Below, one piece after another: positions 54,732 through 64,000 of a DNA stretch of 64,000 nt. Under the pieces are notes generated by a model. That model saw nothing but the letters and a program-made list of their open reading frames with translations. It was not told where the DNA came from and did no database searches. Origin of the DNA: Bacteroidota bacterium (GTDB lineage: Bacteria > Bacteroidota > Ignavibacteria > Kryptoniales > JAKASW01); NCBI GenBank assembly GCA_021789975.1, contig JAJYIT010000004.1, forward strand, positions 62,001-126,000. The letters are read 5' to 3'. The translations under genes and the position numbers were made by a program. Within the stretch, counting starts at the first letter, position 1, and each line of letters begins with the position of its first letter.

Positions 54732-55412
54732 TTATTTGATCGGCTTGCCTTTCACGGCATTGGCATAATACTCACACACGCCGTTGACGACGCACTCCGC
54801 GCATTTCGGGTTCTTAGGCCGGCAAACTTCTCTGCCGAGAAATGTCATCGCCATCCCTGCTGCGTGCCAGTTTTTCTGTGGAATGGCATCCATCAATTCT
54901 TGTTCAATTTTGTCCGGCACACCCGACTTTGCAATTCCGAGCCTCGGTGCGACGCGCGCAACATGCAGGTCGACCATTACGCCTTCGGGCGTCCGGCCTC
55001 CTTTCGGATCGAGCCTGATCGATTCTCCGATAATAACGTTCGCGGACTTCCTGCCGATTCCCGGCAGGCCCGTAAGGCCTTCCATCGAAGTCGGAATGTG
55101 CGCGTCATCTCCAACCATCTTCGCTATCGAGACAAGCCATTGTGCCTTGCGATTGAAGTTTGTAATGCCGTGGATGAATGGAAAGAGATCCTCCGGCTTT
55201 GCCTTCGACAGCCCCTTCATTGACGGGAATGCTTTGAACAGTGGAGGCCCAAGCTTATTTATCAGCACATCTGTGCTCCTCGATGACAGAATAACCATCG
55301 TCAGCAGCTGGTACCGGTTGTTATAGTTCAGAGGGTGCTTCAGGGCGCCGTATTTCTTGAATAGCGGCGCTAATGCAGTCTGCCATTCGGTTCGCGTTGG
55401 TCTATTCGCCAT
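54732..55412 (-). CDS. nth: endonuclease III
   Basis: A 226-residue bifunctional DNA glycosylase/AP lyase for oxidised pyrimidines. It has the helix-hairpin-helix LTGLPGIGRKSANVI with catalytic Lys122, the Asp in VDLHVARV (Asp148), and the 4Fe-4S cysteines in the C-x6-C-x2-C-x5-C pattern (CRPKNPKCAEC, then VVNGVC). Two small departures: the LSAQTTD motif reads LSSRSTD (Gln to Arg), and about ten residues are inserted between the Lys and Asp. It is more likely an Nth variant than MutY. Confidence 0.9.
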   Translation of the reverse strand: MANRPTRTEWQTALAPLFKKYGALKHPLNYNNRYQLLTMVILSSRSTDVLINKLGPPLFKAFPSMKGLSKAKPEDLFPFIHGITNFNRKAQWLVSIAKMVGDDAHIPTSMEGLTGLPGIGRKSANVIIGESIRLDPKGGRTPEGVMVDLHVARVAPRLGIAKSGVPDKIEQELMDAIPQKNWHAAGMAMTFLGREVCRPKNPKCAECVVNGVCEYYANAVKGKPIK

Positions 55413-55662
55413 GGATAGAACTTAGATTGCGGGTTGGAGAAATACAATAATGACGCCTCAAGAAGCTTGATTCTCACAACATGAGGTTATATTTTCTCAT
55501 CTGATGAAAGCACACCTCTTTCTATACGGTTCACTCATCCTCCATTCAGATCATACCATAATAGACCACGCCACGACTAAGACTTCCCATTGATTGTTCC
55601 GAGCCGTATGATTCTCGATTTCCATCCAATTAAGAAACAAGAATTTAGGAGTCAGATGTAAT

Positions 55663-56235
55663 ATGAAGATTTATGCCGAAGCGTTAGATCTGTCCGGCTC
55701 CGTGCGCAGGGCGGAGCTTGAACAAGCCGTGAAAATAGCGCTCTTTGTCGCACTCACCGCGCTTGGCGCAAAGGTCTATGTTCCGCATGAGCCGGTTCCT
55801 TTCACACTCCAGACATTATTCGTGGTTCTGGCGGGTGCAATTCTCGGCTGGCGCGCAGGAATAGTGACCATGCTATTCTATATCGGTCTCGGTGCAGCGG
55901 GACTTCCTGTGTTCGCCGGTGTGGAGGCGGGACCGGCGATACTTGTCGGTCCGACGGCCGGATACCTCTTTGGATTTGTCATAGCCGCTGGTATCGTCGG
56001 GGCGACGGTTGGCCTAAACCGTTCCCTCGGATGGACATTCCTTTCGATGCTTACAGGCTTCCTCGTGGTCTTTGCCTGCGGAACCCTCTACCTGGATGCG
56101 GCATTTCTCCATAACTGGAGATTGTCTATCACACAAGGACTTTTGATTTTTTCCTACTGGGATTTGTTGAAGCTGGGCGCCGCGGTATTCGTATACAGGG
56201 CGAGCACGGAAAAGTCCCTTACAAAAATAAATTGA
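55663..56235 (+). CDS. bioY: biotin transporter substrate-binding protein BioY
   Basis: A 190-residue, six-helix membrane protein of the BioY family, the biotin-binding S component of an ECF transporter. Family segments include VPFTLQTLFVVLAGAILGWR, GAAGLPVFAG and the biotin-site loop GPTAGYLFGFVIAA. No ECF ATPase or T component is adjacent. I see no BirA operator consensus in the 250 bp upstream. Confidence 0.92.
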   Translation: MKIYAEALDLSGSVRRAELEQAVKIALFVALTALGAKVYVPHEPVPFTLQTLFVVLAGAILGWRAGIVTMLFYIGLGAAGLPVFAGVEAGPAILVGPTAGYLFGFVIAAGIVGATVGLNRSLGWTFLSMLTGFLVVFACGTLYLDAAFLHNWRLSITQGLLIFSYWDLLKLGAAVFVYRASTEKSLTKIN

Positions 56236-56277
56236 AGCAACGGATTCGCACCGGCGAAATTCGGGAATGGAGGATTA

Positions 56278-57744
<1,467 letters not shown>

Positions 57745-57774
57745 ATGAGCTCAACACATTTGTATTAGGTTTCG

Positions 57775-57812
57775 ACGGCTCCTGTCTTCATGAACACGGA
57801 GCCGTTTTCTTT
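57775..57812 (+). terminator. rho-independent terminator after the first permease gene
   Basis: ACGGCTCC pairs with GGAGCCGT, extended by TGT/ACA across a bulge, and is followed by TTTTCTTTT. It lies 30 bp past the permease stop. Confidence 0.88.
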
Positions 57813-57860
57813 TCAACTTTGCCTTTATACTCGCGATACACCCAATAGCAGGGAGGATCC

Positions 57861-59357
57861 ATGAGTGCGGTTTCAGATACTGTTGAAGGAAAAGAAAGCA
57901 CACAGTTCAAACGAGAGCTGAAGCTCCTCGACTCCACGATGATCGTGATCGGTTCCATGATCGGGTCGGGGATATTCATCGTAAGCGCGGATATGTCCAG
58001 GACTCTCGGGTCGCCTGGATATCTGCTTCTGACCTGGCTGATCACCGGTTTGATGACGGTGATCGGAGCGCTCAGCTACGGTGAGCTTGCTGGTATGATG
58101 CCGCACGTCGGCGGGCTTTATGCGTATCTCAAAGAAGAGTACAGTCCGTTGTTCGGTTTTCTTTACGGCTGGACTTCTTTCCTCGTCATACAAACCGGAA
58201 CAATTGCAGCGGTTGCGGTCGCGTTTGCGAAATTTACTTCCGTGCTTATCCCTTCTGTCGGCGAGCAGAATATTCTTCTGACTGTCGCCGGATTGAAGAT
58301 ATCGGCCGCGCAGGTTCTGGCGATAGCCAGTATCGGCCTCCTCACATACATCAACACACGTGGAATTCGACAAGGGAAGCTGGTGCAGAACATATTCACC
58401 ATCACCAAGACCGTCGCGCTCATCGGCCTGATCATCCTCGGAATTCTGATCGGCCGCAACCTGGCCGCAATGCATGCGAACTTCGCCGAGTTCTGGCAGG
58501 CCAGCTGGACTCACATCTCAAACGGAAAGATAGTGCTAATCCAGGCATTGTCGGGTCCGATGCTTCTGGCAGCGATTGGAGTTGCGACTGTCGGCTCGCT
58601 CTTTTCCAGCGATGCGTGGTACGATATCACCTTCGCGGCCGGTGAAGTGGTCAACCCGAGAAAGACAATTCCGCTGAGCTTGCTCTTCGGCACTCTCGCA
58701 GTTACGATACTCTATATCCTCGCCAACGTCTCCTACGTTCTGACGCTTCCGCTTGCTGGGTCACCTGCTGGTCATGGTGTCATGGCACAAGGAATTCAGT
58801 TTGCAGCGGACGACCGTGTCGGGACTGCGGCCGCGGCAATGATCTTCGGAGCACCGGCGGCAATCATCATGGCGCTTCTTATCATGGTATCGACCTTCGG
58901 ATGCAACAACGGATTAATCCTATCCGGCCCGCGCATCTACTACGCGATGGCGAAGGATAAGCTCTTTTTCAAGAGTGTCGGAAAGCTGAACAAGAAATCG
59001 GTTCCTGGAGTTGCGCTCGTTGTGGAGGGTGTATGGGCGAGTTTGCTTTGTCTTTCAGGAACGTACAGCGACCTGCTCGACTATGTCATATTCGCCGTAC
59101 TGATTTTCTTTATTCTCACCATTTTAGGAATCTTTATTCTCCGCAGGAAACGGCCGGATGCGGAACGTCCTTATAAAGCCTTTGGCTACCCTCTACTGCC
59201 GGGGCTCTATATACTCACCGCACTCGCGATAGCGATTGATCTTCTCATCTTTAAACCAGCATACACGTGGCCCGGAGTTGTTATCGTATTGATCGGAGTT
59301 CCGGTTTATTTCATATGGAAGAAGGCCGGGAGTGAACACAGCAAATTGGTTGATTAA
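57861..59357 (+). CDS. APC-family amino acid permease, LAT-like
   Basis: A 498-residue, 12-helix permease. Helix 1 has MIVIGSMIGSGIFIVSADM, and the APC motif recurs at SYGELAGMMPHVGGLYAYLKEEYSPLFGFLYGW. This glycine-rich start followed by PxVGGxYxY is typical of the LAT (heteromeric amino acid transporter) branch. It has its own Shine-Dalgarno sequence (GGGAGG before ATG 57861). Substrate unknown. It is about 25% hydrophobically similar in layout to the preceding permease but not a recent duplicate. Confidence 0.88.
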   Translation: MSAVSDTVEGKESTQFKRELKLLDSTMIVIGSMIGSGIFIVSADMSRTLGSPGYLLLTWLITGLMTVIGALSYGELAGMMPHVGGLYAYLKEEYSPLFGFLYGWTSFLVIQTGTIAAVAVAFAKFTSVLIPSVGEQNILLTVAGLKISAAQVLAIASIGLLTYINTRGIRQGKLVQNIFTITKTVALIGLIILGILIGRNLAAMHANFAEFWQASWTHISNGKIVLIQALSGPMLLAAIGVATVGSLFSSDAWYDITFAAGEVVNPRKTIPLSLLFGTLAVTILYILANVSYVLTLPLAGSPAGHGVMAQGIQFAADDRVGTAAAAMIFGAPAAIIMALLIMVSTFGCNNGLILSGPRIYYAMAKDKLFFKSVGKLNKKSVPGVALVVEGVWASLLCLSGTYSDLLDYVIFAVLIFFILTILGIFILRRKRPDAERPYKAFGYPLLPGLYILTALAIAIDLLIFKPAYTWPGVVIVLIGVPVYFIWKKAGSEHSKLVD

Positions 59358-59479
59358 CCTCGTTTTCGCTCGCATGCGGGAATTGTCGCATTTGAGAAAA
59401 TTAGAGCCCAACTTTACGAAACTCAAAACCATGAACACCACCGGACTCGATGACCCTGCGGGACCTCAGACCTCGATCA

Positions 59480-60094
59480 TCAGAACTTCCCGAACTTGAA
59501 AGTCAGATATCCCGAGAGGCTCGACAGGTCGGAATTGGAGATCCATGGTAGCTGCGCACCGGCGACCAGCCTGTAGCTGATCCCGCCGTTAATCCTGAAG
59601 AATCTGGTTACGTTCAACTCCGCTCCGGCCGCCGGCTCCAGCACGAAGAATGCGGAACTGTGGTCAGCGTTGTCGTAAAACGAGTTGTTGAAGTCGGGAT
59701 AATAGCCGTAACCCACTCCACCGGCACCAATGAGTGCGGACACCGAATAGTGTACCAGCATATCGGGCTGCCCGATGTATTCAAGCACAAGCCCGCCGTA
59801 TCCGAACTCAATGCTGAGGTCATTGGGAGTCCCGTAATAAAAATGCGCGGCCAGAGGCGCCTTGATATTGTTGACCAGCCCGTATCCTCCTCCGCCGATC
59901 ATAAAGGAATGATTTATCAGCCACCCGCCGTAGCCGCCGGCTAGAACAGCGAACTTGTTCTGCACCTGAGAAAACTTGACCACGGGGCCGCCGAATCCTC
60001 CATTCTCGATCGGTCCATTTATCAGTGTTTCCTCCTGTGCAGAGACCGACGCTGATAGTACAAAGGAAATCAAAATGACAGCAACCCTTTTCAT
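59480..60094 (-). CDS. small outer-membrane beta-barrel protein
   Basis: A 204-residue protein with a signal peptide (VAVILISFVLSASVSAQ) and a Gly-rich alternating-strand body (GGFGGPVVKFSQVQNKFAVLAGGYGGWL). It ends in GYLTFKFGKF, the terminal Phe-rich strand of an outer-membrane barrel. The size suits an 8-strand barrel. Function unknown. It is divergent from ppk2, and the shared upstream region should hold both promoters. Confidence 0.82.
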   Translation of the reverse strand: MKRVAVILISFVLSASVSAQEETLINGPIENGGFGGPVVKFSQVQNKFAVLAGGYGGWLINHSFMIGGGGYGLVNNIKAPLAAHFYYGTPNDLSIEFGYGGLVLEYIGQPDMLVHYSVSALIGAGGVGYGYYPDFNNSFYDNADHSSAFFVLEPAAGAELNVTRFFRINGGISYRLVAGAQLPWISNSDLSSLSGYLTFKFGKF

Positions 60095-60258
60095 GATATC
60101 TCCCTAACTCACTTTTTATTATTGGGAATCTTGAAACACGACACTCTATTACACGCATAATATGAGGGAATGTTTCGAAAACGAGGTGAAACTATGGCGC
60201 TTGTACGTTATTATCATGAACAGTGAAGGTACTAAACCGCGAAGAGGAGAAGACTTCA

Positions 60259-61137
60259 ATGAATGTCGATTCGCAGACCTTCCGCGTGCGGGAGGATGAA
60301 AAGGGATCTCTCTCAAAGAGACCAACGAGAGTCGAGCCGGTTTACAAATCAAAGAAGGAATACCGGGCAATCCTTCAGAACCACATAACCCGATTAAGCG
60401 CACTTCAGAACGTCCATTACGCATCAAACCAATATGCGGTCTTGCTCATCTTCCAGGGAATGGACGCGGCAGGAAAAGACGGTACCATCAGGCATGTTAT
60501 GTCCGGTGTAAATCCGCAGGGATGCCAGGTATTCAGCTTCAAGCAGCCGAGTGCTGAAGAGCTTCAACACGATTTTCTCTGGCGGACCACACGACATCTT
60601 CCGGAACGAGGGAGAATTGGAATTTTCAACCGCTCCTACTATGAAGAGGTGTTGATAGTCCGGGTACATCCTGAACTTTTGCGCGCAGAAGGCTTTTCGG
60701 AGAAAGCCGCCGAAGACAAGAAGTTCTGGAAATCACGGTACAAGTCCATTGTGCAATTCGAAAACCATCTTCACCGGAATGGCACCCGGATCGTCAAATT
60801 CTATCTGCATTTATCGAAGGATGAACAGCGGCGGCGATTTCTTCAGCGCATCGATGACCCGGAGAAAAACTGGAAGTTCAGCGACGCGGATGTCAGGGAA
60901 AGAAAATATTGGGACAAGTATATGGAGGCTTATGAAGAATGTATAAGCGCGACCGGCACCGATAAGGCACCATGGTACATAGTCCCTGCAGACGACAAGG
61001 AGAACGCTCGCATCATTGTCTCGCAGATTGTGGTGGATACACTAACAGCTTTGAAGCTTTCCTACCCAAAAACACCCGCGTCGCGCAAAAAAGAATTGGA
61101 GTCAATGGGAGTGATGCTCCACAAAGACTCTCAGTAA
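60259..61137 (+). CDS. ppk2: polyphosphate kinase 2 family protein
   Basis: About 292 residues from ATG 60259 (GAGGAGAAG upstream). A PPK2-type enzyme moving phosphate between polyphosphate and nucleotides. Walker A is [16 protein letters not shown] (about residues 67-76), Walker [14 protein letters not shown], with the lid [24 protein letters not shown]. The GVNPQG and HDFLWR segments are typical of the class III/AMP-ADP phosphorylating group, so it probably uses polyphosphate to make ATP or ADP. Class assignment is by motif only. Confidence 0.9.
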   Translation: MNVDSQTFRVREDEKGSLSKRPTRVEPVYKSKKEYRAILQNHITRLSALQNVHYASNQYAVLLIFQGMDAAGKDGTIRHVMSGVNPQGCQVFSFKQPSAEELQHDFLWRTTRHLPERGRIGIFNRSYYEEVLIVRVHPELLRAEGFSEKAAEDKKFWKSRYKSIVQFENHLHRNGTRIVKFYLHLSKDEQRRRFLQRIDDPEKNWKFSDADVRERKYWDKYMEAYEECISATGTDKAPWYIVPADDKENARIIVSQIVVDTLTALKLSYPKTPASRKKELESMGVMLHKDSQ

Positions 61138-61154
61138 AACACCCGGGGACAGTA

Positions 61155-61733
61155 TTACGGCTTCCGTCCAGTTGTTTTGAAATGGAAAACCATATCCCTA
61201 TCCGGCATGAAGTGGCTCCGCTTCCAGAGGTAGATACTCTTACCGTCGATGCCATAAATTTTGTCCGGTTTATAGGAGAATCCCGTCATCACGATGGAGC
61301 TACCGACAATTAATTTGTATTCCGCAAACTCAAGTGCCCTCCCCCAGGCTTGTGTCGAACGAAGTATATACCTCGCACTGTCACCGACCACCCTCTGGCG
61401 ATAGGCAATATGGCACACGACAGTATCCTTTCTCCTGACTGATAGAATGAAACTGAAACCGGAATTTGTCTTGTTTGAAATCTTCGGCTGAGTGCCTTCG
61501 GTGATATTGAATATATCCAATGAATCGACGACGTCATTTTCATTCGTAATGGGAACAGGATAATAGATCAGGCTCGTTGCATCATGATCAGATACATTTA
61601 CAAACCAGTAAAAGGCATCGACATAAAAGTGTGTGCTGGTTAGTCTGAACGTAATGTTTTCATTCGTAAATGTAATCTCCTGGCAGAAAGCCTGTGAACT
61701 TAGCAACACAAGGACTATCGCTACGGTCTTCAC
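61155..61733 (-). CDS. secreted protein of unknown function
   Basis: About 192 residues. The likely start is a GTG at 61733 giving a signal peptide (KTVAIVLVLLSSQAFCQ), four bases after the stop of the upstream T9SS-tailed gene, so the two form an operon. The mature part alternates in beta-strand style (ITFTNENITFRLTSTHFYVD, DTVVCHIAYRQRVVGD). It may be a partner, chaperone or accessory of the upstream surface protein; I recognise no family. Confidence 0.68.
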   Translation of the reverse strand: MKTVAIVLVLLSSQAFCQEITFTNENITFRLTSTHFYVDAFYWFVNVSDHDATSLIYYPVPITNENDVVDSLDIFNITEGTQPKISNKTNSGFSFILSVRRKDTVVCHIAYRQRVVGDSARYILRSTQAWGRALEFAEYKLIVGSSIVMTGFSYKPDKIYGIDGKSIYLWKRSHFMPDRDMVFHFKTTGRKP

Positions 61734-61737
61734 GATT

Positions 61738-62835
61738 TCACTTGAGCAGAACCATCGAGCCGGTCTTGTAGATTGAATTCCCCAGAACAAGCCTGTATAA
61801 GTATACCCCGGAAGCGGCCATCCTTCCGTCAGTGTCTATACCATCCCACTTATAATAGGAGGCGTTCGATAGTGGAATGACAAAAACTCTCTGTCCGATG
61901 GAGTTGTAAATGTCTATTTCCCCGGCGTCATGTCTCAAGTTATCTGGAATCCGGACGAAGAAATTTGTACCTGGATTCGAAGGATTGGGAAAGTTGATGA
62001 TATACAAATCTGGATTTGATGGCGGAGAATTCGGTCTGATTCCTGTGAGATTTATGAAATGAATATCCTTCCTGATAACCGAATCGGGATGTGCATCGAA
62101 ATTCAATGAATCGATTGCAGCCGTTGGCCAATATCCATCAGAGAGCTCCCTCAGTGCATACAAGTTATATCTCATTGCATAGATACGCAGTAAATATGTG
62201 CTGTCAGCATTGAAGGTGACTGGAAAATCAAGCTTGAAATTACCACTGGTGAATTTTTTGCCATTCTTGTCGAACATGTACCCCGTTAATGTGGCACAAC
62301 AACCTGACGTGTCGTATGGTATTCCCATGGTCGTATCTTCGGAGAGACAGAAATAGACTCCATTATCCTCGGAATTGAAATAATAGCTGAACCTTCGAAT
62401 CGAGTACCCGTAAGGAGGTGAATCACAGTCGGACCAGGAAGAGTTACCGTAGGACATCTCGTCCGATAGTGTGATTCCTCCCAAATGTGATGAATCTGAC
62501 AGATAAGAATAGAGCACGATTTGGTCGCCGGTGCTATTGACGGAAACAGGTACAGTAAGACTATCCGGTGTTATCACTAATATCGAGGTGCTGTCCTGGA
62601 CGTTCTCCAATCTGACTCGTCCTCTTCCGGAAGAAGTCACAATACAAATGCTGTCATAATAGCTGCGCAAGCTGGGTAAATAAGGATTAAGGTATCCGAG
62701 ACCGATCTCCAGTTCCCACTTGTTGACCGGATCGAATTTGAATGCCAATATTTCAGCATGTGGCGGCTCCACCGGGTTCCCCAAAAGGCGGTTTGACATT
62801 ATCAGCAGCAATACCCAGAATAATTTCTTTCCCAT
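61738..62835 (-). CDS. secreted protein with T9SS sorting domain
   Basis: A 365-residue protein with a signal peptide (FWVLLLIMSNRLLG). Its beta-rich body (about residues 20-275) is without known motif. The C-terminal sorting domain is NFPNPSNPGTNFFVRI...IDIYNSIGQRVFVIPL...DTDGRMAASGVYLYRLVLGN ending KTGSMVLLK. It should be exported through T9SS and attached to or released from the surface. The gene behind it, four bases away, encodes a small secreted protein. Confidence 0.88.
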   Translation of the reverse strand: MGKKLFWVLLLIMSNRLLGNPVEPPHAEILAFKFDPVNKWELEIGLGYLNPYLPSLRSYYDSICIVTSSGRGRVRLENVQDSTSILVITPDSLTVPVSVNSTGDQIVLYSYLSDSSHLGGITLSDEMSYGNSSWSDCDSPPYGYSIRRFSYYFNSEDNGVYFCLSEDTTMGIPYDTSGCCATLTGYMFDKNGKKFTSGNFKLDFPVTFNADSTYLLRIYAMRYNLYALRELSDGYWPTAAIDSLNFDAHPDSVIRKDIHFINLTGIRPNSPPSNPDLYIINFPNPSNPGTNFFVRIPDNLRHDAGEIDIYNSIGQRVFVIPLSNASYYKWDGIDTDGRMAASGVYLYRLVLGNSIYKTGSMVLLK

Positions 62836-63020
62836 TTTCTCATCCCCTTGATTTCTCGCATTTTCAATTAAGGAACGTTGATTACCGGGCGCACATCCAT
62901 TCCTCGAAATTGCGCCGGTCGTCCCTAACCACGCCTTGGAAAAATATAGAAGTCCCTGCCGTTTGAGTCAAGATGAGAAATCATAGAATACGTGAGCAAA
63001 GGCAGAAGATCTCACGGAAC

Positions 63021-63671
63021 TCAGAATGCCGAGGTGAAGTACTCTAATCTCTCCTCTGTGTGTATTCTGATGACACCTGCCCTGACAAGATTCACCAGCG
63101 TTCTCGATGCACGCCTTTCACTGATGTTGACCAACTTCGCGAAATCTTTGACCGTTATCCGCTCGTTGTCTTCAAGGTACTTGAACAGTCTTCGCTCGTT
63201 CTCACCGATGATTATTGAAAGCGGCTCACTGTCCGGACTTTCACCCTGGAGGATCTTGACCACTTCCCGACTTGCGACGACGCTCTTGTCGTTTATGCGT
63301 ATGTATACTTTTGAGTCTTTGGAAAGATAGTCCTTATAATCCTGGAGCCTGTGAGGTTTTGTCTCACTCTCCTTGATGATCGCGACGACCACATCTTTCC
63401 TGTTGAGCTCTATCACCTGCACTATCGGCTCTATCGGTGGCTCGCAATACTCATGAGCCGCCTCGTATAGCAGGTCCATTTCGGATTTTTCGCTTTCCAC
63501 TCCGCAGATGGTACCGTCGTCGTCAACGCCGAAGAGGATCATACCGCCCTTGGTGTTTGCGAAAGCAATGAGCTCTTTGGCAATTTTCTCGATCGAGCTG
63601 AATTGCCGTTTGAATTCTATTTTGAAATTCTCGCCCTCGGAAATGAGAGCCTTAAGCTCGGAAACGTCCAT
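63021..63671 (-). CDS. AlbA_2/Schlafen-type ATP-binding regulator with winged helix
   Basis: A 216-residue protein. The N-terminal AlbA_2 domain is clear (EGENFKIEFKRQFSSIEKIAKELIAFANTKGG, then MILFGVDDDGTICGV), and the C-terminal winged helix follows (NERITVKDFAKLVNISERRASRTLVNLVRAGVIR). Such proteins are transcriptional regulators or nucleic-acid-binding proteins; the AlbA_2 domain is related to eukaryotic Schlafen. No neighbour reveals a target. Confidence 0.87.
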   Translation of the reverse strand: MDVSELKALISEGENFKIEFKRQFSSIEKIAKELIAFANTKGGMILFGVDDDGTICGVESEKSEMDLLYEAAHEYCEPPIEPIVQVIELNRKDVVVAIIKESETKPHRLQDYKDYLSKDSKVYIRINDKSVVASREVVKILQGESPDSEPLSIIIGENERRLFKYLEDNERITVKDFAKLVNISERRASRTLVNLVRAGVIRIHTEERLEYFTSAF

Positions 63672-63789
63672 TTTCAGGAATTCTCAGTTCTAAATTTTGA
63701 ATTTCGAATTAGATCGCTGACCCAGTTGATATTAATTCAACATTTAAAATTCATAATTCCCCCAGGGGGTCCTTCGGACAAGATTTCAG

Positions 63790-64000
63790 TCACCACCCTC
63801 TTGCCCCCATCCGGACCAGAATGATATTCGTTCTGTATGAAACGAAGCGCGATCCCGACAGCGGAGTAAATCCCAGCGGATCAGGTATGATGGCAGCGAG
63901 TCTCGCCGCTTGATCGCGAGTCAACTGCGACGCCGGCTCTCCGAAATAAACTCTGCTCGCAGCCTGGATCCCGAATATCCCTCGCCCGAACTCTATGTAG
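63790..64000 (-). CDS. mtgA: monofunctional peptidoglycan transglycosylase, C-terminal part (runs off right edge)
   Basis: The minus strand from the right edge reads YIEFGRGIFGIQAASRVYFG, then EPASQLTRDQAARLAAIIPDP and a short tail ending RMGARGW-stop at 63790. This is the end of the GT51 transglycosylase domain of MtgA, which polymerises lipid II into glycan strands. The catalytic glutamates lie upstream, outside the window. Confidence 0.85.
   Translation of the reverse strand, partial: YIEFGRGIFGIQAASRVYFGEPASQLTRDQAARLAAIIPDPLGFTPLSGSRFVSYRTNIILVRMGARGW

Overview
The window looks like chromosome from a bacterium of the Bacteroidota/Chlorobiota side of the tree, most likely Ignavibacteria or a close relative. 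The basis is the gene content. Several secreted proteins end in the type IX secretion (T9SS) sorting domain with the YPNPFNPTT-type motif usual in that group. PorD and a PorV-like protein are encoded, along with a TonB-dependent receptor with an N-terminal carboxypeptidase-like domain and many outer-membrane barrels. There is no rRNA operon; the only RNA genes seen are an SRP RNA and a tRNA-Ala(CGC).

Layout. 0-9 kb: a scar of an IS256-type transposase abutting a T9SS-tail fragment, a GH35 beta-galactosidase, a lipoprotein, a PfkB kinase plus mtnA pair, and a broken TonB receptor. 9.7-14 kb: recO, an HtrA/Do protease, a small conserved protein, an esterase and a DUF1232 protein. 14-18 kb (minus): PorD, a PorV-like protein and a helix-hairpin-helix outer-membrane protein. 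18-24 kb: lipoprotein, SPFH/NfeD pair, RNase HII, UPF0102 nuclease and a nine-haem T9SS-tailed cytochrome. 24.7-29 kb (minus): PPi-type phosphofructokinase, methylglyoxal synthase, RNase E/G, SRP RNA, tRNA-Ala. 29-33 kb: lipoprotein, GNAT enzyme, and an ArsR-DoxX-MBL-LigB operon whose MBL protein has lost its metal motif. 33-45 kb: the accessory block described below. 45.7-64 kb: BON protein, a 1198-residue barrel protein, tpiA, gatB, hicBA with a broken toxin, sucC, nth, bioY, two amino-acid permeases, ppk2, a T9SS-tailed protein with partner, an AlbA-type regulator and the end of mtgA.

The region most likely to hold an undescribed system is 33.2-45.1 kb. A sensor kinase and an NtrC-type sigma-54 activator are divergent from a MacB-like ABC ATPase/permease pair that carries a good sigma-54 promoter. 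Next come a receiver-less sigma-54 activator and, in front of a radical SAM/SPASM enzyme, two tandem 18-bp palindromes 32 bp apart plus a -24/-12-like element. Directly after the SPASM enzyme, behind an ideal Shine-Dalgarno sequence, lies an overlooked 35-codon gene for an acidic-leader, three-cysteine peptide ending NCLFCNTLFCTAD. I read this as a sigma-54-controlled RiPP locus: activator, maturase, precursor, and probably an exporter. A hybrid kinase and a secreted DUF6624 protein follow.

Several genes carry single-base lesions (TonB receptor, ArsR, HicA). Either this genome is decaying accessory genes or the assembly has indel errors; read-level data would separate the two.
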